From: Verpa conica
Lineage: Eukaryota; Ascomycota; Pezizomycetes; Pezizales; Morchellaceae
Assembly: GCA_033030425.1 (NCBI GenBank)
Contig: JAUFSD010000005.1
Location: 1,601,001-1,665,000, forward strand
Direction of reading: 5' to 3'
DNA: 64,000 nucleotides
Shown here: positions 49,253 to 60,270 of the stretch, one piece after another
How the letters are laid out: each line of letters starts with the position of its first letter
Numbering within the stretch: position 1 is the stretch's first letter
Notes under the pieces: generated by a model
The model's database searches: none
What the model was told of the DNA's origin: nothing
What the model saw: the letters and a program-made list of their open reading frames with translations, nothing else
Made by a program: the position numbers and the translations under genes

Positions 49253-50714
49253 ATGCCTCAATATATCACCCGGCGAGACTCCACCGACTCCGAGAACGAG
49301 TCAATTGCCCGAGTGCCAAACTCTTTAGTCAAGGAAAACCTCAGAGAGTGGCAGGAACCCACCCTTTTGACGATGGGAGAGATCAAGGGTGTCAGCGACA
49401 TTCTGGCCCCTGCAAGCCCTATCGATGAAGACGTGCCATCAAGTTCAGAGTCCTCAGATGGGGCAAATTCTTGGGATATGTCATGTTGTCCTTCGCCATA
49501 TGTGAACCCGGTACCTGCGTCGGAATACAATTCTGTGCCAGACTTTGCCTTTGCATTCGATATCGATGGTGTGCTTCTCAAGGGAGGTTTGGTAATTCCT
49601 GAGGCAGTTGAAGCGCTGAAGGTATTGAATGGAGAGAACGAGTTTGGGATTAAGATTCCTTATATTTTTGTTACAAATGTAAGTTGGCCATTAGCGAGTC
49701 TTGGAAAAAAATACTAATAAAAATGATAGGGTGGTGGGAAAACTGAAGCCGAAAGATGCCAGGACCTCAGCAAACAGCTCGAGACCTCAGTCTCTCCTGA
49801 CCAGTTCATCTGTGGCCACTCTCCTATGCGAGAAATGGCCAATGTTTATAATACTGTTCTTGTTGTCGGCGGTGAAGGTGAAAAGTGCCGCGAAGTCGCC
49901 AAGACATACGGCTTCAAAGACATCATTACCCCAGGAGACCTCATGAAGTCGAACCCTGCCGTTACACCTTTCCGGAAGCTCAAGGAAGACGAGCACAAGT
50001 GCTCGAAGAAACGCGACCTCAACGAACTCGAAATTGAGGCTATTTTTGTTTTCGCTGATAGCAGACATTGGGGTGATGACGCTCAGATTATCCTTGAGTT
50101 GCTCATGTCAAAGAATGGTCGTATGGGGACTATTTCAGAGACCTTTGAGGAGGGCCCCCCAATCTACTGGTCTCACAACGATGTCGTCTGGGCTACCAAC
50201 TATGAGCTCAACCGATACGGAATGGGGGCTTTCAGGGTCTTTGTTGAATCCATGTACAAGCACCAGACCGGCAAGGAATTGATGACTTCAACTGCCTTCG
50301 GAAAACCCCAGATTGGAACATACCAGTTTGCGACTCGTGTTCTTGAACAATGGCGCGAATCTAGGTTTGGCGTGAAGGGGACTCCGAAAACTGTTTACTT
50401 TGTTGGGGACACATGTGAATCAGGTTTGTACCCATCCTTTTCTCTTTTTTACTCTACCCTCTATGATTATCAGCTAACCTAAATATAAAATAGATATCAA
50501 GGGAACAAATGAATACCACAAAACTGTCGAGGAAGAATGGTACAGCATCCTTGTCGAGACCGGTGTCTATGCAGCCGGAACCGTCCCCCCACATGAGCCA
50601 AGAAAGACGGTCAAGAACGTCCTTGAAGCCGTCCTTCATGGAATCAAGCGCTCTCAAACCGAGGTAGAAAAATCTGTTTTGGCTGCCTCACTATCTAAAG
50701 AACTTGTTTTGTGA
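49253..50714 (+). CDS. HAD-superfamily hydrolase, CECR5 type
   Basis: Three exons: 49253-49678, 49730-50423 and 50494-50714; 446 residues. After a ~95-residue acidic/Ser-rich N-terminal extension comes HAD motif I, AFDIDGVLLKGG (Asp103 and Asp105). The exon 1/2 junction rebuilds IPYIFVTNGGGKTEAERC, the motif II region. Later motifs are DQFICGHSPM, VLVVGGEGEKCREVAKTYGF, IFVFADSRHWGDDAQI, FGKPQIGTYQFA and VYFVGDTCESDIKG, the motif IV Asp region with the ESD.KG pattern. This domain order is that of the CECR5/HDHD5 family of putative mitochondrial or cytosolic phosphatases, whose substrate is unknown. Yeast YKR070W belongs to the group. The N-terminal extension replaces the mitochondrial presequence often seen, so location is open. 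Confidence 0.92.
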
Positions 50715-53700
50715 TTTCCCAAAAGCAGTGTGGAGTTTTAAGTCAGGGCGTTACATATGATTTGATTTGATTTTCCTTTATTTCCTTTCTATTTCTTTCC
50801 ATTCTATTTCTTTAATAGTGTTGAGTTGATATCTCCATTTACTATATACTTGTGCTCCCTCTTCCCCGTAATTTTTTTTACTGGTCTGGGAATTTGGGAA
50901 TTAAAAAGCTCTGCTGGTATCCACTTGGGATATAGAGTTTTTTTTAATTGTGACTGGAATCACTAGGTTATAGACGGATTTCTTTTTCCATTTCTTTTCA
51001 TTTACCCCTTTTTCCTTAGAATTAGAGAATTAATTTAGTGGAAAGTCCTTGGATAGAATCTCATTCTCTTTGATACTTTTATTTGATAGTTCTCACGATC
51101 ATTTCCATCTGATGCAAGCTGTGACACGATCAGCTACAGCTGTACCTGTTTGGTAAGTGCAGCCGGATATTTTACGCGCCACGAACCCGAAGTTTAGTTT
51201 AATGCACTAGTATAAACGGCCCAAGATGTTTTTTAGGGCTAGATTTCAAACTAGATATCTTATTTCACCCATACTCTCTTAGTATCAACCATAAATACAA
51301 TTAACAGTTCTTTCGATGCCAAGAGGAGTGCCTCAAAGCCTTGTTCCTGCAGAGATATGTGGTCGGCGGCGCCAGTGATCGAAGCGCGCGCGACGAGGTG
51401 CTGACAAAGTGTCTATGCATATCGAAAGTATTATAAGAATCGAAGATACCATCTTAAATGCCTAGCTTTTCGACTCGGGTGGCCCCTAGTGAGAGTAATC
51501 GGCGAGATACAGTGTGTTGCTTGTATAACCTATGACTCTACCACTCCATCTCTTCTTTTTTTTTCCCCGCCCTCCACTGTTCTTTATCTGCTTTCCTTCT
51601 TTTTCTTCATATCACATCATAATTATCACCACCACATCTGCAATTAAAATTGATTTATTGATAGGAGTCAGGGGTAATGAATAGACATCTCAAGTGTCGG
51701 GGTTGTCATCAAGAAAGTCACCAGCCTAATCCTCACGACAAGTTAATGTCACTACAGGTTAGCCCCTCATTACAGCTGGTCATACCGAGTGTCTAATAGT
51801 CACAGACATCTAATAACCACCATACTTAAAAACAACATATTTAAAGGGCGGCAGAACTTCAATCACAGCTACCTCAATTACCCAGCGCCAAGCACTACCC
51901 ATCATAACAGCAGCAAACAATAACGGCTATCACTGCCCTACTATAATCACTACATCATCTTTCTCCATTAGTTGGACATATTGCTATCGTTTCACGCTAT
52001 TTCTCCTCTATTTCTATCTCTCCATTTTCGGACTCTCTCTTCATTAATATTTTTTGCCTTTGGATATCACCCCTCATTGCCCCATCAGCAGATACATACT
52101 CTAGGCACTTACTATATTAGAAGCATAGGATAGCCAATATGAGCTGAATAGTTGAAATTGTAGCCATCTCAGCAAATACTAGCCAGCCCACTAATAAACT
52201 AACCCTGTAGCGTGAGAGCAATATACTAGTACAAGGCACAGCTACAAGCACCCCACAATAATGTAGTCTGAGAATCAATGCAGAATTACTCTTCATCTTG
52301 GCATCTGAAGCCAGGTCCGGGCCTATTATATGAGAAATAATAAGTGCCGTCTCAAAGATCTTGAAGCTTGAACTTCTGAGAAGCAAATTGTGGATATCCA
52401 TTCTGCAATCAGAGCACTACTCCGCCTGGCATATTCAGTATGCTTCTAAGAAGCCACAATGCCAGTAGAAAACCTGCACTGGTCTTGGCCCGGATATACA
52501 AATAGAACGGAGAAATGACATGCAATATACCTACCGACTAGGGGTTCTAAACGACAACGCATCCAATAAAGTTACTAGAGTGTGAAAAGAAGGCTGACCA
52601 GATAGCTCCTGCTCTGATTTACTCATCTAGTATCATTTCAAACACTCAAAACCTCCACTTTAGACCACAAACAACAAGAAGAACTCGCTCTGGATGTGAT
52701 CCACGGGGAAAAGAGAACTGGACACTTTCCCGCCCCAGAAAATCTACCACGGAACAAGTTCTTACCCTGAGGACAGCCTGAAACTTACCATCCCATCTCT
52801 CGCCACATATAACACGCTACTAATAAAGAGTTTTGATTCGACTGTGTTGAGTAGAGTTGCTCCTATTTACTTCCCGAAAAACCCCCCCATACCTACCTAC
52901 GGAAACCCGAAGTCCCCACCTCCCCTTGAAAAAGCGGGTGCGTATAGTTATGAAAAGAAAGAAAGGTATCTCCCCTAATAAAAATTCCTCAAAAAGGATA
53001 TTAGGCTAAATCCCTTCGACTCATAGAAAATTTATAATCAATAAAGCTCCCATAGAGAGAAAAAAATTATTTGAGCTCTAGAATGGTATATAATTCATAG
53101 CTAGCTATTTAACAGCACCGAAGGAGACAGTCGGTAAATTTTTAATAGAGATTTCCACCCGGGTCAGAAGATTCCACGACTTAATCTCAAATGCTTATAA
53201 TGGAACAACTACTCCGAGATTTGATCGAAAACGAGTGAGAATACATGACTCGAATAATCATCTGAGAGTCACATCACACATGATGCTGGGAATATTTAAG
53301 AGATTTACATTGGCATCCGATCCTCCCAACCGTGCGCAGTTCTCGGTTGGTGATGTCTCTATATATGAAGTCACGAGCCTTATGGTGCCCACGATACCCT
53401 GATCCCGCGTCTACGATTTATACGGGGATTTATATATTATCGATATTTGACTAATGTTACCAAAGCTCAAGCTGCAAGCCCCTCCTAGATCTTCATGAAG
53501 ACAGCCAAAACACCGGACTTTTTTTTGTGAGGGTTTTCTGGCGGTTACGAAGCGTTGAAGACCCTTATTAGGGTAGGGACCTTAATAAATATTAAGGAGA
53601 AGTTTATTCACTAGATCCCAAAGCATAAGGAGAGTTTTGAATATGTGGATTTCTAGGTACTTGGGGCCTAGGGTAGTGGATTCATGGTATAGGTATGTAT

Positions 53701-54644
53701 GTTCGCTTTAACGACCATCGGCAGTCAAAGTCATTACTTAAAGCACAAGCTACGGGTGAGGTGTTATGCCGTGTAGGAAAGTAGATGAAAATAACGATTA
53801 TCGGCTGTTACGTTACTATAGTGTAATATAAAGCATTGATGAAGTACCTCTACTGACCCCTCTTTATGCATTTAGGACGAAATAGAGTAGAGGCTCAGCT
53901 AAAACAAATGGTCCGTGGCCTACTTTATACAAAACCGTTGTTACCTGGTTGTCCTTCGGCGCCGTTTTACTATCCCCTGCGGCGCAGCTCGCGAGCAGTC
54001 ACTTGATCGAGCTCGGATATACTGGAATCGGTCTAAGAAGTTGCCTGATATTCCTTGAGACGATAAAAACGTGGACCTGTCAAAAAGGTACACACGAGAA
54101 CTTCATAATGCTCAAGACACGGCACTTCCCGCCCACCCAGGAATTATCGACACTATATATGAAACAACTCCTTGCTCATCACCAAGTTACAGCTATGCCC
54201 GGCTAGACCTGAAGACTATTTTATCACGTTCATCCTCATACATTCAATAATCAGTTATTAAGTATTTCTTTCTGGTTAGCTAGGGCTTCCTAAGAAAGCA
54301 GATACATCCGCATGTTTACCCACGAGAATTAGCAGTATGTTTTATCTGATATACCATCAGCAAAAAATACGGTGGATTCGAGTAAGTTTATGAGAAATTA
54401 AGGAAAGCATAAGAGTTTAAGCCTTTATCGGTACTGGTGGTCCGAAACCGCCGATAACTCCGAGTGCCTGCACTGCCCAGCGCGACCTAGGGTACTGTAG
54501 ACGCACTGCCGTTGGGAAGGGGTTCACATGTGGCAATATGATGAGCCCCCATCCCGTAGATAATGCCCTCGTAGAAACAACGCCCTTGGAAACTTTCCTA
54601 AGCAACCCTAATACAAGCTTTTCAGCCAGCGATAATCAGATACT
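50715..54644. other. 3.9-kb gap, largely AT-rich
   Basis: The first ~350 bp is T-rich (3' UTR of the hydrolase). The rest is AT-rich with stops throughout. The ORF at 52117-52401 (-) has hydrophobic stretches but no recognisable family. The ORF at 53949-54206 (+) has no motif. I see no terminal repeats. It may be decayed repeat DNA. Confidence 0.5.
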
Positions 54645-55920
54645 ATGGCTTCCGCATGTTGCGCCCAAGGTAGATAGATCCCTCAACTAGCTCAAGTTTG
54701 GCGGCGCTGCTGGTCATCTGACGTTGTTGCCCATAGGTACAATTCATAACGAATCGCCAAATGGCGCCGAAACTGTTATCCACGGCCTCAACACCTATGT
54801 CGCGTCTGGAGACTCTTCAAAGGGGGTTATTGTAATAATACCAGACTTATTCGGATGGCTCCTAGTAAACACTCGTCTCTTGGCCGATGGATATGCAAGA
54901 AAGACTGGCTTGTCGGTTTATATTCCTGATTTCATGTCTGGTTAGTCACATGTCCTTATGGGAACAGTGCCTCCTTAAGCTCTGCCACCATTCTTCAAAA
55001 GCTACCACACGTGAAGAGTTTAAAATACGAAATTAGAAAGATACAGAATTAACATGAATTTATTTTTTCAGGCGACTGCTTTCCAGTAGAAAACATGCAT
55101 GTTTTATCACATGCTGACGACGCACCTCCCACAATGGCAGAAAAATTGTACGGATTATATGCTGCCCCGCTCGTCCATCAATCTAGCAGTTCACTAATAC
55201 CGTACTAGCAAAACTCTTGGGAGACTTGGGGCATGGGCGTTCCGTCATCGGGAAGGAGTCTCATGGAAGATAATTAATGGCTTCTTTGAAGCGCTCCATA
55301 AAGAGAATACCACCCGGAAAGTCTTTGTCTCTGGGTTTTGCTGGGGAGGGAGACATGCTTGCTTATTGGCTCAAAGGGAGAGATGGACTCTGAGCGATGG
55401 AGCTTATAGAGAGGGTGGACTTATCGATGCTGTGTTCGTGGGACACCCATGTAAGCTTCCCCTCCCTCGTCTTATTTGATACTTTGAGATATCACAAGTA
55501 TGAGAGGAAACGACACCTACAAGCGAACGCCAATAGGATACAGTAACTGAGTACATTACCAATAGCTTTGCTCGCCATTCCGAAGGAGATAGAGCTCATT
55601 GCGAAGCCTGTGAGCTTTGCGATGGCTGAACTCGACGAGCGTCTTTCAATGAAAGATGTCCAGAAAATAAAAGAAATCCTTAAAAAGAAATCGAGAGTTC
55701 AAAGCGAAGTCATTATTTATGAAGGCGCTAAACATGGTGCGTTAGCCATTTCCCCTTTAAGGCTCTCGGAAACGAAGCGATATGAGGCCTAAATGAAGGA
55801 TATATTAACACATCACTAGGTTTTGCTCTGAGAGGAAGTATAGAAGTTCAATCTGAGAAAGAAGACCTCGAAAGGGCTGAGGATCAAGCTGTGAATTGGT
55901 TCAAAAAGTTTCTTGACTAG
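54645..55920 (+). CDS. Dienelactone hydrolase family protein
   Basis: Six exons: 54645-54669, 54737-54940, 55072-55147, 55209-55450, 55566-55736 and 55820-55920; 272 residues. The start MASACCAQGTIHNESPNGAE and VIVIIPDLFGW match fungal dienelactone hydrolases. The nucleophile elbow is GFCWGG (Cys146). Later come HPSLLAIPKEIELIAKPVSF and the catalytic His239 in GAKHGFALRGS, with AVNWFKKFLD at the end. The family is alpha/beta hydrolases with a Cys-His-Asp triad acting on lactones or other esters; the substrate is unknown here. A naive translation shows stops and a frameshift, but three introns (55148-55208, 55451-55565, 55737-55819) resolve them exactly, so the gene is intact rather than a pseudogene. 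It is followed on the same strand, 322 bp later, by the methionine sulfoxide reductase gene. Confidence 0.88.
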
Positions 55921-56242
55921 AGCCTAGGGATACCGATGTCTTTATTATCAATGTATTACGAATACTCTGTTGTATTTATTTATTATTCTGGCGTAATTCG
56001 GCTTTTATAACTACTACTTGTCATCGCGATGATCTCGGTTCTTTTTTTTCTTTTCCTTTCAATCATACAACACTTTTCGGGTACCTGCGGGCTCGGGTTA
56101 AACATTTATTGTGAAATTTATAAGCGCGATTCCGTTTTTCTGGGCCCACATAAAAAACGGTTCATCTCTGATCGGACATCTCTCCTCTACACCACCATCA
56201 AAATCTATTCGCCTCAAACAATACCGTTATTCATTTATAAAA
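55921..56242. other. Gap between dienelactone hydrolase and sulfoxide reductase genes
   Basis: 322 bp containing the upstream gene's 3' UTR (TTATTTATTATT near 55975) and the promoter of the downstream gene. The chance ORF starting at 56029 runs across this gap into exon 2 in the wrong frame. Confidence 0.4.
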
Positions 56243-57582
56243 ATGGTTTGGATTTCGTTCAATTAAAGTTGTTGTCGTACGAGTCTGGATTGGCTGCTGA
56301 CCCGCCACACAGGTCCACGCAGATGCATCAACCTTCTCAACAGGTGTCTCAAAAGAAGAGGCATATGCTCAAGTCATCGAACAAGCCTCGGCGCTGTTCA
56401 ATGGACAGCGAAACTGGGTATGTAGAGAACCCTTGAGAAACCCCCATTTCACCTGATGATATGAGTCCGATCTGACTGTGGGTCTATTTCATCAGGTCTG
56501 GTATGAATAGAGAAACTCGATCCCCCTTTGTCCCAGAGGTGAAGGGGGGGAATTACACTGTGTATGCACTAGGTACATCGTGCGATGCTTGCTGATTTTA
56601 TAACTTCGCTTCAAAGCAACCTCGCAAATTCGGCTTCTCTTATCTGGCATGCATTACAGTCGATGCCAGAGCCGTCAAATCACGCAAATTGGGCAGGTAA
56701 GAACCTAATAACGATACCTAAAGCGGCCTACAGTCTCCGGGGGCCAAGCTGGACCAGGTTTCCAAATAAGGGAATTCAATAGAACGTCTGACACGCGTTC
56801 TGGAAGGGTTCTACGTTCTTGATCCGACAACTCCAAAACAATTGATACTCGGCCCATTCATGGGGAAGGTATGTGCAGATATCCTATTTCTGATATCGTC
56901 ATACCGTGGAAAAGCCATTATCCCAGCGGGATTCTCGACGGTCTCAAAAAAAACCCCTATACTGTTGGAGAATCAACAAAAGTTGTTTCATCTGAATAGG
57001 GTTTGCCATTTCTCCGGTGGGGTTTTCAACTAATGTTTTGATACTACCGCTAGGTTGCTTGTCAAACTATCAAATTTGGCCGTGGGGTGTGTGGCAAAGC
57101 AGCAGAGACCGCTGAGACGCAAGTTGTTCAGGTTGGTGCTTTCATTACACTTTACACATGGACATTAGAAAACGTGGCCCTCACTAACGGGTCGATCACT
57201 TGTTTTCCTGGAAGGATGTGCTCTTGTTCCCAGATCATATCGCTTGCGATGGAGACTCAAGAAGTGAAATAGTCGTGCCAATACGGGTTGGTGAAAAGGT
57301 AGGAGCATCATCTTAAACTTGCGTGCTTCTCCTGCCCCTAAACTAGCCTTCAATTAGGCTTAGCTATGCCTGTTCGCCCTCGTGGCACTGAAGGGTGAAC
57401 CCTTGAGGATCGGTGGTGATGCCGGAACCCTGAAGCCTTGGAAAATAAAATGAGCTAACAAAGGGACACAGGTCGTCGCAGTTATCGACATTGACTCCAC
57501 AGTCCCTAAAGCGTTTGACGAAGAGGACAAAAAGGCCCTAGAGTCGCTAGCAGAAATTCTCGGGATCAGTTGCGATTGGTAA
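56243..57582 (+). CDS. Free methionine-(R)-sulfoxide reductase (GAF domain), with a 5-nt microexon
   Basis: Eight exons: 56243-56245 (ATG only), 56313-56417, 56496-56500 (GTCTG), 56617-56696, 56807-56868, 57054-57131, 57215-57298 and 57472-57582; 175 residues, against about 180 in yeast YKL069W. The enzyme reduces free methionine-R-sulfoxide in the cytosol, using thioredoxin. Conserved stretches are VHADASTFSTGVSKEEAY, NWVCNLANSASLIWHALQSM, LILGPFMGKV, HIACDGDSRSEIVVPI and VVAVIDIDSTVP, ending ISCDW. The three redox cysteines are Cys88, Cys98 and Cys122, with the same 10- and 24-residue spacing as the yeast enzyme. The microexon supplies Val37 and two bases of Cys38 in the invariant NWVCNL motif; without it the frame is lost. 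Three introns end in AAG. The ATG-only first exon is inferred from the conserved MVHAD start. Confidence 0.88.
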
Positions 57583-58979
57583 GAGCTATATCAAAGGCTA
57601 GATACATATTTACCAGGACAAGGTACAAAATAAAGGCACATAGGGTTAAATTTGCGAAAACCACCCAACAAGACATGAGGCATATGTCCGCAGAAGCCGT
57701 GAAGAAGGACAATAGAAGCAAAGTAACTACGATCCGACCTGAGGAAAAAAACGGGATTTTCATTGTGAATTTTAGTTTGTGACGGGCCTAAGATTACCGG
57801 TACTGGAATAACCGGAAGCGAGACCGGATGCAGGCATCAAAAGCAGGTGTGGATCCCGTGTTTGTTGCGTCAAGGGCTTCAAGGCTGCCTTTTTCGAAGC
57901 AATCCTCCGCGAAAGTTTTAGATACGACATTATGCACAGAATGTTTCCTTGTGCTCTTGCGCTATAAAACGCTCCGAGGTTGGCCGTTTCGAGCAGGAGA
58001 AGGGCCTCCCATGAAGAAATCAACGACGTGTAATAACTTTGTGTTTCAATAAGTTCGCCTCTGTTTCCAACATGACATCGGTTTTGAGCGGTTCCATTTT
58101 AGAGCGATCACAAAATTTAAGGGGTCCAAGCCCACGATTAGCCGGATCACAGTGCCGCAGCAAGCACGAAGTCCTAGCAACATGTAGGTACAACCGCCCC
58201 AGCCCGTGTATGGGTTTGGGGTTGCGAGGAGGGGCTCAAGCCACTCGAAGCCTCAAGGAACGACTTCACAACTGTTTACCTTCAAGAACGACTCGGCAGA
58301 TTATTTAAAACGCCACGACAAGCTTCACCCCTGGAGGTTGTTAGGATGTTTAGTATCTTGTGCAATATGATGTGCGCGGGCGTAACCCCCCCTTTTTATA
58401 CGAGGCTACGCCTGTATTCTAGAGTGAGATGGCCAAGGCCGAAATTACTTCTATGAAAGTACCTGCGCTCAATTGCGGAACATTAGCATTAGTGAATAAG
58501 TAAGACATCTGACGTTAAGCAGCCCTGGCCTGGTAGGGGGGAAAAGAGATGACTTCTGTAAGTAAGGCACCAGGACATACATATGTTGAGTTGAATTGTA
58601 CATACTAGATACATTAGCTATTCCTGTATAACCATTTGCATGTCCACCGGTACCGTAAAGAAAAAAGTACATGTAGTGTAGCAGAAGCAATAGCAGCTGC
58701 CGAGAGGTAATTTGCGATCATCTTCGTCCCTCCCCGCCACTCGTGCATTTCGCAAGATCCCGTGCGAAGAGCTATCCCCATCTCTGCCTAAAAAAAACTT
58801 AGTGCCACTGACCCAGGGCGCCGAGACGACCAGAACCGAACGAACTATCAGCGCTCCCCGTCGTTTCCTCTCCACCCCCCGAATAGTCTGTTCCCATCTC
58901 TGCGAGCTAAGCAACGCCAAAACCAGAGAGACGAACCGTAAGGAGGAACAAACCGCGACGACCCATCTGAATACATCCA
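57583..58979. other. Gap downstream of the sulfoxide reductase gene
   Basis: About 1.4 kb with balanced composition, no recognisable coding motif and several short chance ORFs on both strands (for example 57828-58052 and 58039-58308). It grades into the CT-rich leader of the G-alpha gene at about 58980. Confidence 0.45.
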
Positions 58980-60270
58980 TCCCCTTCCCCCCTCAGCCTC
59001 CTCCTTCTTCTTCTCGGGTTTCCTTCGTGATCTTTCTCTTGTCCTGCCAGCTCTTCATCCTTCTTCTTCACATTCGCTGTTCTCCCTCGCTGGACGTCGC
59101 ACGGGTTTTCTCAGTTGTTGCTGGCTCCTGCGAAACACTTTGAGTGCGCCTCTTCTTTCCAGTCTTTGTGGTTTTTTTTTCTTTCTGCGCGTGAGGTTCG
59201 GCCATCCTTCTGTGCCCTCATCGGCTACTGCCACTCCTTGCTGTGCGCCTCTCTTCCCCAAGTTCGATCACTCTCCGTCGACCCGGGCATTCATCCACCC
59301 TCCTTTCGATTCACATCCGTCCTACTACCGTAGCATACATACCATACCATACCATCCATACCATACCTTACCTTACCTTACCACTACCACTACCCACTAC
59401 CACTACCACTACTACTACTACTACTTCCCACTTCGGTTCTGGGTAGCTAGTCATCAACCTAAACCCAACAAACAGCCTACAATCCACAGCGCAGTCTTCT
59501 TGTGCATCATCTCGGTGAGTACTCTCCAAGCAAGCGACCGTTTCTCATGTTCCATTCCGTTTCGTTTCTCATCGCTTCTGCGTGTGGCACAATTTCCCCC
59601 AGCACTTGTCTCTTCCCAATTATTCATCAGCCTTCCCCATCCCCCCCCACACCACCCAGCAGCCTAGCTAGCCTTCTGATTTCGCGCGCGTCTGCCACCC
59701 ATTCTACAATCATCTTCATCTATTTCGATGAATGTTGAGGAAGGTGCTCAGCCAACATCGTGAATAAGAGGAAAGCTTCTCGAATAAAATTCCAACCCCC
59801 CTTCAGAAGCTATACGCATATTCCTTCTCTGCGCGCTGCTGTCCCCCCCCCCCATTTGGGCTCGGGTATTGTGCCCAGAAGAGTTAGGCTATTCCCAATC
59901 AGGGAATCAAGCAGAAGCAGCCCCCCCTGGAGGCCCCTTGCAACCACTACCCTTCTACTTTCGCTCCTACCTTCCATCCTTTTTCTCTTCTGTTTCTCCT
60001 TATTCCCTCTCCTTTTCACCCGACTCCCCCCCCACCCGTTGTCCGTCGTCCACTTAAAATCGATTCGTCTCTATTTCGTGCAGAGACGCTTCCCCGTTCT
60101 TGGTCCCGTCCTTATTCTAATCTTGTCGTTTCTACCTTTCAGAGCAGGTCTTTATCCAATCCGTCGCGAACACAATCAACGTAACACCTTTAATTAGCTC
60201 TTAATATCGGCCTTAATCAAGGTCGTTTAATTCTTTTTTCAAGGCCAAATAAACAGATACTTACGACGAG
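58980..60270 (+). promoter_or_regulatory. Long CT-rich leader of the G-alpha gene, possibly with a 5' UTR intron
   Basis: About 1.3 kb of strongly pyrimidine-rich plus-strand sequence leads up to the G-alpha ATG. A consensus donor GTGAGT begins at 59515 (context CTCG before it), and a pyrimidine-tract acceptor (CTACCTTTCAG) ends at 60142. A second AG is at 60082. A ~0.6-kb intron in the untranslated region is therefore possible. Short upstream ORFs lie in the tract. This is inferred from sequence character only. Confidence 0.45.
59335..59425. repeat. Compound microsatellite: ATACC, TTACC, ACTACC and ACT repeats
   Basis: A run of short pyrimidine-rich units changes from CATACC/ATACC through TTACC to CACTACC and finally a pure ACT tract, inside the G-alpha leader. 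Confidence 0.8.

Noticed and set aside
52117..52401. Hydrophobic 94-codon ORF on the minus strand
   Set aside because: Looks partly like membrane segments but no family recognised, in AT-rich DNA with no other coding support.
54724..57582. Two pseudogenes (dienelactone hydrolase and sulfoxide reductase) with stops and frameshifts
   Set aside because: All breaks disappear when introns and the five-base exon are placed; catalytic residues are intact and total coding lengths are multiples of three.
59140..60197. Several ORFs of 140-175 codons before the G-alpha gene
   Set aside because: Pyrimidine-tract artefacts rich in Ser, Pro, Leu and Phe; overlapping in several frames.
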